This document shows positions 46,022 to 58,340 of a stretch of 64,000 nt of DNA, in pieces. Every line of letters starts with the position of its first letter. Position 1 is the stretch's first letter. The notes beneath the pieces are model-generated. The model was not told where the DNA came from. It searched no databases and worked only from the letters and a program-made list of their open reading frames with translations. This stretch comes from Pomphorhynchus laevis (taxonomy: Eukaryota; Acanthocephala; Palaeacanthocephala; Echinorhynchida; Pomphorhynchidae), in contig WNNJ02001768.1 of the NCBI GenBank assembly GCA_012934845.2, forward strand, positions 19,841-83,840, in the 5' to 3' direction. Made by a program: the position numbers and the translations under genes.

Positions 46022-48301
46022 GTAGGCCCACATATTTTCTTGTATTGTTATTTAATCGTTGAAATTTGCATTAATGTCGAACTTAACTTGTTTCTTTTTG
46101 GTGAAATAAAATTTTAGACACGAGATTTAACATTAGGATCTGATTTTATACGTACTAAGCGTACGAGTTCGATGTGATTTGGAACAGATGCTTTTGTAGT
46201 TACCAACAGCCGCCACGTTTGCAATAACGTCTCATGATGACTTCACAGGTATACAGCTAATGTACCTAAACCAAACCTTACCAAAGCAGCCAGAGCTACC
46301 TGATAAAATCGAAGGAAATATAGTGATATTAATATTTTCAAATCAGACATGAAAATCACTAGTGGCGATTGATACATCTGAATATATTCAACAAAGCTCC
46401 GACATACTATCAACAAATAAATTCGCAAGATTAAGTAAGAATCCTACTACAAACAAGAAACTCCAGTTCAACCAATTCTCGCAAACATTATTACTAGCTA
46501 AACTAATAATGGATGAGTTGTATAACAAAGTACGGTTAACTGGAGCATAAATAAACTGTAAAATTAAAATAAATACTCGTGTCTATAATTTTATTACACC
46601 AAAATGAAGCACATTGTTATTTAATATTGTAGTAATATTTGAATCGTTTTAATGATCTTTGCTGGGATTATTTAGCCTCAATATTATCAGCAAGAAAAAA
46701 GTATATTTCAGGATTAACAGGATTTTGTAGACTAGTGTTATAATCATCAAACAAAAATACAATAAAATACAATGAAATATACAAATTATTCAATCAATTA
46801 TTGCCATAGCAATAATTTGTTTAGTTTATTTTATTGATTATCTGACTAGTTAATTCAAATTAATTTAATATTAAATTAATTTAATATTAAATAATATTTA
46901 ATGTTAATTTAATATTAACATTTTTAGACCACGAGATCTAAAAATGTTAATATTAAATATAAAATAATACTAAATAAATATAATATTAAATTTAAATTAA
47001 AATGTTCGTTAAATAATATAAATTGTACGAATCAAATTAAATTAAAATTGAATTAAAATTAATTCAATTTAAAATTTCATTTGATTTAAATTAAATCAAA
47101 TTAAAATTGTACGTATTAAATTTTAAAGCATTTTTAAATTACAAAATGATATAAATAATGTTTTGAAAACGATTGATATTGTTAAATTACTGACAGTATT
47201 TATTTATCCTTAATTTTTGAATTAAGTAGTTGTCTACTATAAAAGTAGTTTAAAAGTATTCAAGAAATTATTGTAATGCGCAAGCGTCAGTGACTTCTTC
47301 AATAGTGAAGTAAAACTGAAATTTAAAAAGAAAAAGAAAATTCAAAATAAATATTTAAAAGTACAGCATTAGAATAAGGATCAGAATAAATTGTAATTTT
47401 CTTTAGTAGCAAATCGACTGTTCATTATTTAATCATCGTGTAAATTAATTTAAAATGGGTTTCCTTATTAAATATAATTTTGTTAAGCATGAGAATAATA
47501 AAGTAATTATAATACGGATTTATGATATCAACCATACAGAACAATATCCTACTAGCAGTAGGATTAAATGTAATGTTGTATTAAATGTAATAATTATAAC
47601 ATTTAATAAAATCCCCTCGCGTAGGGGATTATAACATTTAATCACGTAGTTTAATACGAATGTTATTTTCAATATATCAATATACTTTTATTAAACTCAT
47701 ATTGATAACCAATTTACGTATTGTTTCTGGAGCTTTTACGTGTAACTATATATTCTTTATTGACCATTTTTAATTTAATTGTATATTATTAAAGGTTTAT
47801 ATTATATTAACACATGTATTAATAAAAATTTTATATTTATTGTATATTAATGTATTATATATCATATTATTAATCGAAATATTAAAAATAATTTTAAATA
47901 ATTATAAGATAATAGAATTTATTCATTAAATAAATGAATTAAATTAAATATAAATTATTGGTAGAATGTTTTATATATTCAGTTATAAGTCATATCCAGT
48001 TATATCTAGAAATAATTGTAAAAGGATCCTAATAAGTTACTCAATTTCTCTAATTAGATATAAAATAGTAACATAAAATGAGTAGCGATAACACATTTTG
48101 AACGTTAACAACATACGTGCTATTTGACCTGTATTCGTCAGTAACACTTGATTCAAACATTCATTTGCAAAATAATTAAGCAGTAAGTGGATTATAGTTA
48201 AATTTCTTTTAAATAATAGAATTTAAAATATATCTATATTGCACTTCTGTAGATTTTTTGAGTTTAACAACTATCTCATTTAAAAAAGCGCGCATTCACA
48301 G
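46022..48301 (+). other. unc79 intron 10, no recognised gene
   Basis: The segment 46240-46560 is less A+T-rich, with short ORFs on both strands that I do not recognise. A 22-bp-arm hairpin lies at 46907-46958 and two short ones at 47546-47564 and 47610-47630 (AATCCCCT, CGCGT, AGGGGATT). The rest is A+T-rich. Confidence 0.4.
46907..46958. repeat. Perfect 22-bp hairpin
   Basis: ATTTAATATTAACATTTTTA plus GA is exactly mirrored around the 8-nt loop CCACGAGA. Confidence 0.9.
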
Positions 48302-48393
48302 AGCTCCTCTATACGATTTTTGAATGGCTTACATCAACAGTATGTTTACCAGATGATGCCGTAAGTGCAATGACGGAGAAACTCAAAGTAAAG
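48302..48393 (+). CDS. unc79: unc79 coding exon 11
   Basis: Acceptor CATTCACAG (or the following AG, two bases on), donor GTATCA. Encodes LLYTIFEWLTSTVCLPDDAV then SAMTEKLKVK. Human has LVAMVFQWFHSTAYMMDDEV and GSLVEKLKPQ. Ends in phase 0, fitting exon 12. Confidence 0.88.
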
Positions 48394-49079
48394 GTATCAT
48401 TTTCATTTTAAGAATGTATTGTTTCGAATTAAATAATTACTTAATTACCATATATTAATATGAAATTATTATTTGTTGCTATAACGGAACGTATTGGAGT
48501 AAAGTTTAACATCGAATTGTAATAAACAATTTTTAATAGTTGTGTTTCTTACAATCACGATAAGCTGTCTCTAACTATAATCATTAGTAAATTTTTGCAA
48601 TAAAATATAGCAAATTTTATCAATATCATTAGCAATATTTTGTCGCTGCAAATTTTGTGACAAAATTTAGCAGCAAATTTTACAATAAAATTTTAGCAAT
48701 ATTTTGTTTCTGCAAATTTTGATATCTACAATGCCCACATATTTCGCGTGTATTCTCTTGTCCAATACTTTCTACACTGCACTTCATAAAATCGATTCAC
48801 TCTATGTAGATCCAACCATAATCTCTCAACATCTACATGCATTCTTATGCTATTATTTGACTCGACATCTTCATCAAGTCAAAGTTAAGGATTCTATAAT
48901 TTCAACTGAAAGTCACGAGTAATATTTTAACAATTTTGTATTCAATCATGTAGACACAGTATATTTTAGAAAGTAAGTAAGGGTTTTATTAATAACTATA
49001 TAACTGATAAAAACTTAAGAAACAAAAACATGCAAAAGACAACTTTAAATAGAAGCTGTTCACGACGTGTATTTTAAAA
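48394..49079 (+). other. unc79 intron 11, left part, unassigned
   Basis: An ORF at 48704-48922 (72 codons) contains YFACILLSNTFYTALHKIDS, then LYVDPTIISQHLHAFLCYYL. It looks protein-coding but does not align with UNC79; source unknown. Confidence 0.35.
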
Positions 49080-49440
49080 TCTTCAACTTATATTCACGGC
49101 CTCAGGTCCAGAGGGATCTGAGCCCCTCGGCCGCATCAGCGCGCCGCCCTCTGATTGAACCATTCGGGGTCTCTCACACACCTAAGAGTCCAGTCAAGGC
49201 GGACTATGGTTGGTAATCTCGATATGAGGAGCTTGAGAAATCTTAGTCTTTGTTCTGGGGGACGTCCTCGTGAGAAGAAGACTAATCCCGAGATAGCCCA
49301 AGTACCCCAGAGGCGCACTTGGGTTATCCCATTCAATGACAGATGCTGGGCCCGTTTCAGAGCCCACCTAGCTTTCTTCAGGATACGTTTAAGTCTATCC
49401 AGGTCAGCTTTTGCCGACCAATTCACCGGCAGTGGGCAGT
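49080..49440 (-). mobile_element. I/Jockey-like LINE 3' fragment, minus strand
   Basis: MNWSAKADLDRLKRILKKAR and TQVRLWGTWAISGLVFF match the C-terminus of the plus-strand LINE at 50.1-53.9 kb. Cut on both sides. Confidence 0.8.
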
Positions 49441-49748
49441 AATAAATAACTTCTCAAATTATCATTAGCAAACAAAAGTTAGAAGACATTACTGATATCA
49501 ATCATTTTTGTATAACACGTTAGCATAAAATTAGAGAACAAAAAATTTAGCAGCTTAAACGCACGATAATATACACAATCAGCTAACTGAGCCTACCTAG
49601 ATTTAATTTAATCTCGAATCTACATGCCTCCAAACAAAAATAAATCAACATATATTTTGCGCTAAGTTGGTTGTGACAGTAATGGTTGTGATATTTAGAC
49701 AACCATATCGATTCTACGATCAAATAATAACAAGCTATTTGGAAACCG

Positions 49749-50100
49749 ATTTTGCGTAGTTTATTAGATCAAAGAGTTGAGTTATTATTATATACTGCCA
49801 GAGCTTTCGTCACGTTACGGCTTCCTCAGTGGTTCCTTGCAAGTATTTAATAATCAAGACAATTTTTTAACCGGTTAAAAAATTGTCTTGATTATTAAAT
49901 ACTTTAATTTTGTCTTGATTATCAAATACTTTATTAAATTTGTATTGATTATTAAATACTTTAACCGGTTAAACCGGTAAAAAAGTTGTCTTGATTATTA
50001 AATACTTACAATGAGCCAATGAGGAAGCCGTAACGCGGCGAAATCTCTGGCAGTTTATAATAATAACTCCGCTCTTTGATCTAATAAACTACGCAAAATC
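49749..50100. repeat. Foldback element with arms of about 125 bp
   Basis: ATTTTGCGTAGTTTATTAGA at the left end is mirrored at the right. The arms also share CTGCCAGAG, CGTTACGGCTTCCTCA and TATTTAATAATCAAGACAA. The centre holds further copies of TGTCTTGATTATTAAATACT and AACCGGTTAAA. A PLE end motif (AACTGAGCCTACC) lies at 49573. Confidence 0.8.
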
Positions 50101-50129
50101 TTAATAACATGAGGCTGAGGGATAAGCGG

Positions 50130-53100
50130 ACATTTAACGAAACATGAATCCAACATTACCGATGATGGCGTTAGTAATGAAGGATGCTTTGAAATACCAG
50201 ATACATATGACGTTACTAAGATTAATACAAATCAGGCTTCAGACGATGTGGCCACAACTAAACAACAAAATCAGCAGTCGCAAAGGATTTATGCAGAAAG
50301 TTCAAGTGCGTATCACGTTCGACTACAATATCATCGACATTCACGAATGATGCAAGGGGCAAATGTGGGATCTGAAAACAGAATTGATGTTGATAATTAC
50401 AGTAAATCAAATTTCGTAGGTGACACTCATCGCAGTTATCAGTTGGATGTACCTCGTGATACATCGAGGTACATATACAACGAATGCAGTAATTTTTTGA
50501 GAAGAATCTTACACACTTAGGAAAGTTGGAATTTAAGCCTATCCAGGCTTCTGTTAAAATAACTAATTTCTCTTCTCACTTAGAGGTGGAGAATTTGAAC
50601 TTACTGAAAACACTATACAAACTGTAGTCGGTTCGTCCAGTGAAAAGTAAGGCCGGCCATGATTTACCGATTGCCTTTTGCTCTGTTGACTCCGGCCATG
50701 CTGAGATTCTTGCCATGTCTGCATCTAACCCCTTCCTGAGGTACAACCTGAGATTTTCTATCTTAGAAGAAGATAACATGACCTACCCACTGCAATTCAT
50801 GTAATCAGTGGGGGCATTGTGGGTCTACATGCACTACCCCGAAAATTTATGAAGTCTGTAGCTCTGACTCCTGTGTTAGCCTTCTGAAGGGGGCGAAATG
50901 CGAGGCTCCCCATGTCTGCTCGAATTGTAAAAATGACCATCCCGCATTGTCCAGAAGTGTAATTATTTCAAAAGCAGTAGAAGAATATACATTAGCCAAG
51001 CTCCCAAATATGCAAAACCGTCTACTGATTCAGCCTGCGTTGCAGCTTTTAGGATGACGGATAAGGACATTATTCGCTTACTAGATTCCAATATGAGGAC
51101 TATCCTCAGCGAAATGAATTGTTTGATTTCTAATCTATTGCCCTCACTTCTCACACCTACGGAAATAGCCAAGCAATCGGTACCGGAATCAAAGAAAAGT
51201 GGGCGTCAGTCCACATTATTTCCCCTATTAAAGTCGGAAAGATGTATAAACAGAGAAAGGCCTCCTAAAATGAAGATAAAGCCCGTGGGCAAGTGTCTAT
51301 TCTGGACGGCGCTAGTGGCGAAGGGGACAACCTTTCCGCCCCTGTCTCAGTCTAGCTGAAGGCAATCCCACCCAGCTAATCTAACACAATGCAGAGTACT
51401 CGTAAGTCTTTTTCACTGAATATCTTTCAGTGGAATTCGCGAGGAGCTTTTGCCATCAGACTTCTATCTTGTAGAGATGCAGATATTATAGTCCTTCAGG
51501 AGACGCGGTCTATCCGTCTTCCCCAGGACATTTCTAGATTTATCTTTAAGCACATTTACCCCCACTATACTCCGTACATAACCCCGTCTCACTTCTATTC
51601 ATCTCAAAGTCTTTTAACCCTAGTTAAACGCTCTTTAAGATCTTCTATTCTACTCAACTATTCTTGTCCACCCCTGTCTAGTTTAGTTATATCACTCTTT
51701 AAGAAGTGTAAACGCCTCAGTCTAGCCAGTGTCTACGTCCGTCCAGGAGAGATTCACAAGAACCGTGACTTCCTGGATAGGATTATAGATAGCAGTTATG
51801 ATATGGTACTTGGTGGCATCAACGACAGAACTTGTCGTTGGATTAATGCAGCACTCCGCAGATCTAGGCACGGCTATCTTATTCACATACCACCATCCGT
51901 CACCTTTTATTGCACATCAACGAATTCACTCCTCGACTTATTACTGCTCCATGAGAGGTGGTTGTTGAAACCCCACTGTACAGAGCAGTCGCGACAACAT
52001 CTGCCCACCTCTCATGACTTGATTCGTAAGCGGATAGAAGAAGATACGCTGCTTTGAAGGAGATTTCACTTTGATCCAATCAGAGTGTCTTTCTTTCAGG
52101 AAGCTATCCAACGCTTCCCCCGAATTGGTAATGAAAGTCTAACCGAATTTAATTCCTACCTCTCTTCGCAAGCTACCGCGATGCTTTCGACAACCTGCAA
52201 ATGTCGTATTTATAATCCCACTTCAACAAAACTCAAGACCTTAGCATATATGCTCCGTGTTCCCAATCTCTCTGTTTCTGCCAGACAAGTTATTTCGAAA
52301 GAATATTGGAGCACTATATATAGGTTTCAACTATGTAAAAATAGGGCAAGCATTGCTTTCCTTAGTCCAGCCGTCGTTTTTCTGTAAGATATTCGAGAAG
52401 GAGAAATTTGTTTGTTGCAGGGATGATCCGTGGGTTGGATTGGAAAAATTAATCTTGATGATGTTTCGGAGGAGTCACTATCCCTACACAATTATGCAGC
52501 CACTAAATCGCCTCAACCAATCCCGCCTTGGGGAGACTTCAGGAGTAGAGATTTATCTGTCACAGATATTCTTAACTCCTGGGTCTCCTCTTCCGGGCAC
52601 CTCCAGATCCGTCGCTATACTCTCTTCTCGTGTCTTTCAATTTTTGACAGTCGAACAAGGAAGAGAAGTGGTCGTAGCAATGCTATTAGCCGCCCCATCT
52701 GATGTGGTCGGCATCAACATTAGTAGGCATGTTTTATTCCAAAGAAAAATCCGGTCTTTTGTCCTAAATACCTGCAGCCCATTTCAATTAAGAATTCCCT
52801 CGTGTCAATTTACGAGAAAGCGCTTTCGCGTAAAATCCGCGATCATCTAAGTAGGCGTAATTTAATCCCACTAGGCTTCCATGGGTTCGTTAAAAATCGC
52901 TCGGTACATTCAGCAGTAGGTCACTATCAGTTTTGTCAGGAGAATAGTTATTAACGTGCATCAGCTGTGGCTGTTTTCCTTGATTTTTCTGCTGTATTTG
53001 ACCTTGTGCATCAGCTGTTGCTGTTTTCCTTGATTTGTCTGCTTTTATTTGACCTTGTTATTGGCCTTGTTTATTCCTTTTGTTATCTCTTCTCTCAGGT

Positions 53101-53960
53101 CCATTGGGTTGCCTGCGAGAATTGTTAACAGGGTGGAGATACTGCTGTACACCAAGCGATTTTTTTATGAAGACGACCTTGATGAGCATCAGTTCTACCC
53201 TATAAAGGGTGTGCCTCAAGGATCACCTCTTTCTCCAATCTTGTTTCTTGCTGCTTCTATTTAACTCTTTAAAATATTTTAATGCAACCACGTCTAGTGG
53301 TATACGCTGATGATACCACAGCCATGTTCTCTAGACGCATGTGCAAAGACGTATTCTCGGACATCAGCCGATTCTTTTAAAGATTAAGAAACCAGTTACC
53401 TATGTCCAATCTTATTTTAAACTCCGCCAAATCGCAGGTGGTTGTCTTTCATGATACCCTTGCAACAAAGCAAAAACTTAAGAGATTAGCACTCTCCGCA
53501 CTCTCCTCCATTTTGACTAATCAACACCTCCTTGTCTCCACGAGTCGAGTAAAATACGTGGGGTTCACCGTTACAGTGAACTGGTCGGCGAAAGCTGACC
53601 TGGATATACTCAAACGTATCTTGAATAGAGCTAGGTTGGCCCTGAAACGGGCCCAGCATTTGTCACTGAAAAGGAAAACCCAAGTGCGCCTCTGGGGCAC
53701 TTGGGTTATCTCGCGATTAGTCTTCTTTTTTAGATACCGTCTCCCAGAGCAAAGGCTTAGGTTTCTTATGCTGCTCGTCTTTCGTTTACCCAGCATGGGA
53801 GTGAAATACCCCGGGTAATTTAGTCGTAAGGCGCCGTGTTGGATTGGTTGGAGGGCTTAGATCCCACCTCAGGCCATGAAGAGTGAAGACTCTACTGACT
53901 AATCATATACTTTTTCTCCTGTTTTGTCCTCTTAATTGTTATTGACAATTATTAACCCCC
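50130..53960 (+). mobile_element. I/Jockey-like LINE with gag-type ORF1, decayed
   Basis: ORF1 remnants (50150-51060) include a zinc knuckle of CX2CX4HX4C type (CNSCNQWGHCGSTC, about 50790-50830) and a second partial one (CSNCKNDHPALSRS). 51389-52057 is the AP endonuclease (FQWNSRGAF, DIIVLQETRS), with the usual GDFN box reading GGIN and SDH reading TSHD. The RT follows in several frames: PLGFHGFVKNRSVHSAV (52870), GVPQGSPLSPILF (53210), VYADDTTAMFS (53300). The C-terminus is NWSAKADLDILKRILNRARL (to 53818). Many frameshifts; dead copy. Confidence 0.88.
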
Positions 53961-54363
53961 TTGTATTATTCATAAGAAAATCTTTATTATTAATAAGTTT
54001 GATGTAGTTACATGTCTTAAACCAATCTAAACCCTCTTTGAGTTTCCACATAGGCATGACTTAGTAATTATAATTCTGGTAATGAAATATCCGTCCATGG
54101 CTACGAATTATGTAGAATTGATTGAACTTCAAAGAGAGGAAGAGGCGTCATTGCATATTTGCAGCGATTGCACTTTTACGATGCTACAAATTTAGGTCGA
54201 TTTATTAAACAATAACGAGGCAATAATTATGAAATGAGGTTGACCATTACCAACTATTATGATAATTATTTATCGCAGTTCATATTCGAACACCACATGC
54301 CTTGTTACTCTGCTTCAAATCTTTGTTGAATATTTGGTTAAGACGATATTGGTGTTAAATACT

Positions 54364-54451
54364 CATGGAATTTCTGACAGATACTCTGTCAGAAATTCCA
54401 TGATCGAAGAAATTCCACTGATCGAAGACAGATACTCTGTCTTCGATCAGT
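54364..54451. repeat. Twin hairpins sharing the same loop
   Basis: 54364-54402: CATGGAATTTCTGACAG, ATACT and the perfect complement. 54417-54451: ACTGATCGAAGACAG, ATACT and the perfect complement. Both have the core ACAGATACTCTGT, with different outer arms; the sequence between them (ATCGAAGAAATTCC) mixes both arms. Confidence 0.9.
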
Positions 54452-54950
54452 CCATAAATATCTTGGAGTATGGATTAAAGATTTTTTACAACTAAGGGAT
54501 AAGTCTTTATTACGCGGCTATTCTTATATGCTGAGAGAAATAGATCTAATCAAATCCGAATTAGATGTCAACGTCAACGTGCTATTTAAACATAAAAAGG
54601 TTTTTCCGAATAAACCGTATCGACAAAAATAATTTAAAAATTTAAGAGCAGATTGGACGTTGATCCGGTCAGTAAAGATCCTCAAGACACTAAATAATTA
54701 ATTGACTTTCAAATTATTTAATTTTATTTGTATTTATGATGAAAATAGAGCCTTTGGCTCATTTTGTTGTTAATTTATAATAATACAGTGATTTATTTTA
54801 CCCACAGCGCCTTTCAGCTTGGGGTACGACAATCTCACAAATATTTACAACATCCAAATTTCAGAGTTAAAAATTGAAAGAAATTCATGAGGTAAAAACG
54901 TCGCAATCATGAGTATGTGAAGATTATGCCAAAGAAAATAAATTCAAATT
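54452..54950 (+). other. Possible LINE 3'-end sequence, unassigned
   Basis: GAGCCTTTGGCTCATTTTGT near 54750 resembles the short hairpin at the 3' ends of the CR1-like copies (2380 and 35285). No coding part is readable. Confidence 0.35.
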
Positions 54951-55052
54951 TAAAGCTAGTTTAGCCTACTCAATTGGCCAACCTGTCTAAGAGATATTTC
55001 CGACAAAACAGAATATACAAAGACATGCATTAAGGAATCGCATTGGTCCGAG

Positions 55053-55127
55053 CAAAATCGACACCTGCAAAATCGACACCTGCAAAATCGACACCTGCAA
55101 AATCGACACCTGCAAAATCGACACCAA
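55053..55127. repeat. Five 15-bp tandem repeats
   Basis: AAAATCGACACCTGC repeated about five times inside the minus-strand LINE remnant. The unit is unrelated to the 15-bp minisatellite at 33 kb. Confidence 0.9.
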
Positions 55128-56894
55128 AATCGAAGAACTGGTGTAGAAAAGAGGACACCCGAACAGAATTTTGAATGATATTCGTCTAGCGAATCACGTC
55201 AGATGAGCGCACGTTTAACAGCTTTTGGATATCTCCAAGTTTTTTGAGTGTAAGCGGGTGTCTTCGCTAAATCTTTAAGCTAACAGTAAGGATCGGTCGA
55301 CACTATCGATCGCCTTCGCGAAATCTATAAACACTGTAAACAGCAAGGAATAAGAGCGAAAACTATCGAGAACTCTATATCGTTGAACTGTACGTGAACT
55401 TATTGTGGAATGATTCTTATCAAAGCCGTGCTGTCCTATTGGTAGGCAGTATGAACGGAATCGATATAAACGGAAGAACATCGTCAAGAACTCGTCAATA
55501 ACTTATACAAGTGATTAAGCAGAGTTATTCCAAAGTTTTATGAGTCTGTACATGCAGGGTCTTCTGTTCCTTAGAACAAAATCATTCCGCCAATCGTTAG
55601 GAATAGGATTTCCGTTCAAGATTGCATTATAAAAGAATTCCTAATAATTTGAAATTAAGATATGTGCTCAATCTTCTATATGTATTCAATGCAAAGTTGA
55701 TCGTCATTGGCTGCTTTTTTGACGCAATGTGAAACAGACAAGATCCAATTTCATCCTTAGTGAAGAGGGAATGAATAGGATCCTGGTCGTATAACTGACA
55801 TTGCGTGTAGAGCTCCGACCGTTCTAAATGTGAGAATACTTCAGACTCTAGAATATTGACAAAGTGATCCTGCCATTTATCTATATGAATTCTTATACGA
55901 CCGAGAATGCAAAAGCCATGGAGCAGACTCAGCTTTTATGAGTTATTGCGTTCTTTGGATAAAACTATATCGCTTTCAGTTTGTTTGATGATATCAGTAT
56001 AGAGTTTACGGAAATTTCAGAAATCCACATAGCAAAAAGTAGCTAGTCGTTACATCGCTGCATAACAATTCTAAGGAAGTAAAAAGATCGCCTATCTGAA
56101 TCCGGTTAATTTTTATTCGCCTGCTGACCGGGTGAGGTTTACGGAAATAACCAGAGGTGACAATAATTCCATCGAACAGACTCGTGATATGCTTATGTTT
56201 CCGGCGCAGCGCCCATTCTGTACCAAATTCAATGCCACATTGTGTATACCTTAGATTTGCGAAGATCAAATCTAAGCAGCTTCTGGAAGTACCAGCATCG
56301 TAAGTCCAGCCTTCATTTGGAATGTGGAGAATAAGGTTCTAAGAATGAAAGCATTCTTTTAAGATTTATAGTTTTACCGATGAATTACGATTATTAGCAT
56401 TGAAATCGCCCCCGACAATAATGGGCTTATAAAGTGGTATGTTCTTAATAAACTCAGACAATTCGCTAATAATATCACTTGCACGGTAAGATAGCGCGCT
56501 ATAATAGATAGCGATGGTGTGTTAACATTAATTGCGTTCTCATTGGTTTTAAAGGACCAATCACTATAAGATTTATTTACAGCCACAAGAACTTCCTCGA
56601 AGGGTCTACCACGATTGCCTAAAGATGCCACAATATCGAAAGTATAAAACTCAGAAAGCGCTTTAGGAGAAGTATATAAGGTTTCTAGTAATAAGTATAC
56701 CAAACAACGATAAATAGCTAATTATGCCCTATTTCAATAGTATACTAAAGGACTTAGCCGTTAAAAAGCAGCAATCGAATGAATTAGCTCACCACAACGA
56801 TTATTTCGTGGCATGTTCTCAGATAGTCATATGGAATTTTTATCCATCGAGTGAATCGATTCCTTAATCTATGATGCATGTGGCTGTTTGCCCA

Positions 56895-56926
56895 CAAGTA
56901 TAACTCTATTACTAGAGTTATACTTG
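56895..56926. repeat. Perfect 14-bp hairpin
   Basis: CAAGTATAACTCTA, loop TTAC, TAGAGTTATACTTG. Confidence 0.9.
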
Positions 56927-57225
56927 CAAAATGCAAAGTGCTCTGAGGGATTTGCTTTCCGGACTTTTCTAAGCTGGTCTAAGCTGGAATAATCAATTCA
57001 AAACAAACCTTCTATCCCATATTAAGTATTTAGAAATGCCAAAATGTTTGAACAAATATTAAACCTATTTACGGGAAACTATTTTTTAAAAACCAATAAT
57101 TTAAAAAATAAATTAATCTATTGATTATTATTTATAAAAGTTGGCCCGTTTAAATTTACTTTAAATCGTATACTGTCGATATATACAAATTTGTTTTATA
57201 TTGTTTCCATAAAATACGAAAGCTT

Positions 57226-57257
57226 AGAATTTCGTATTCTAAGAAATACGAAATTCT
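57226..57257. repeat. Perfect 13-bp hairpin
   Basis: AGAATTTCGTATT and its complement around a 6-nt loop; CCATAAAATAC occurs on both sides. Confidence 0.85.
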
Positions 57258-57284
57258 TTTCCATAAAATACAACTGCTATAGAA

Positions 57285-57370
57285 CATAGCAGTTCCACTG
57301 GATGACCTTATATGCCTTATTTGGAAACATCCAATAATATTTATTAATCAGTTCATAAAAATTGATTCAT
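57285..57370 (+). mobile_element. PLE box fragment
   Basis: ACATAGCAGTTCC, ATGACC and TTAATCAGTTCATAAAAATT are the 3' half of the box and the following spacer. Confidence 0.6.
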
Positions 57371-58236
57371 AAAATATTATTTTAAATGCTAATTTATAAT
57401 TTTTAATTAAAAACTTATCTATCTATAAAAATTTTTATATAAAAATTAATAATAAAATTATTAATTTTAATAATAAAAATGAAATGCTAAATAATTTTTG
57501 AAAAAACACGTTAGAATCAATTCAAAACGGACGTTCTATTCCATATTCAGGATTTCGAAAAACCGAAATTTGCAAGCGCTTGTTTAGATTCAAATGATTC
57601 ATATCGCTGAGAATTGCTTTCGGGCCAAAACTAACTTTTTTATTGCAACCATCCCCGAGAATACAAAAAGAACTTTATTTATTTGTTATATCGACTGTAC
57701 TTAGCAGTCCTTTTTAATTGTATGTTAATTGACCTCCCAAACTTTATTAGGTTGAAAAAATAAAATAAAATTCAAATTATTATTCAAATATATAAGAGTT
57801 GCCCATAAAATTTCATTTTTTATTGAAGCAATGTGTTTAATCAGCTGTTAAAAATTCAATTTTTAATTTGGAATAAAATTAAATAATTGATGAAATAAAC
57901 TTATTAATTAACTTATTGATATTGAATAAATTTTGAATTTATTTTACTAAGAAAAAAATAAAACAATGTATTCATTACTCACAGAACGATAAGGAACTAA
58001 TTAAATCGAAGACATTTATCAATATCGATGTCAAATATTACATTTAAAAATGCAATAGTATTTTGGTAATATATATGTCGCTCCATGTGAATCAATGCCA
58101 TAGAATTTGAAAAATATATGATTGACCTAAACTCGATTGTAAATTTGTATAATTTCAAAGTTAATTTCGTTAGTTTTCATTATATGACGACACTTATGTC
58201 AATAGTTTTGTATATCTTTGTGTAAATCACTTTTAG
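57371..58236 (+). other. unc79 intron 11, right part, nothing recognised
   Basis: A+T-rich with no readable element. Confidence 0.4.
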
Positions 58237-58340
58237 AATCTTATACCATGGGTTAAGGAAACAATCGCTTTGAATCTAGATCTTACAAAATGTGTTTTAT
58301 TACCACTTTCCAGTACTCCATTTGACCTATCTCAAAATTG
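58237..58340 (+). CDS. unc79: unc79 coding exon 12
   Basis: Acceptor TCACTTTTAG, donor GTAATT. Encodes NLIPWVKETIALNLDLTKCV then LLPLSSTPFDLSQN and TG, completed to Trp by G at 59681. Human has VTKWLKTVCDVRFDVMVMCL then LPKPMEFARVGGYW. The split Trp falls at the conserved YW/NW position. Confidence 0.88.

Larger units (their letters stand above)
54950..56990 (-). mobile_element. Non-LTR retrotransposon remnant, minus strand
   Basis: Read right to left: endonuclease around 56470-56380 (KPIIVGGDFNANNRN, an intact GDFN box), then DAGTSRSCLDLIFANLRYTQ (56310-56210), then RT sequence around 55490-55275 (HGFDKNHSTISSRTV, TVFIDFAKAIDSVDRSLL, motif A). Later motifs are not readable. Clade not assigned. 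Confidence 0.75.
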
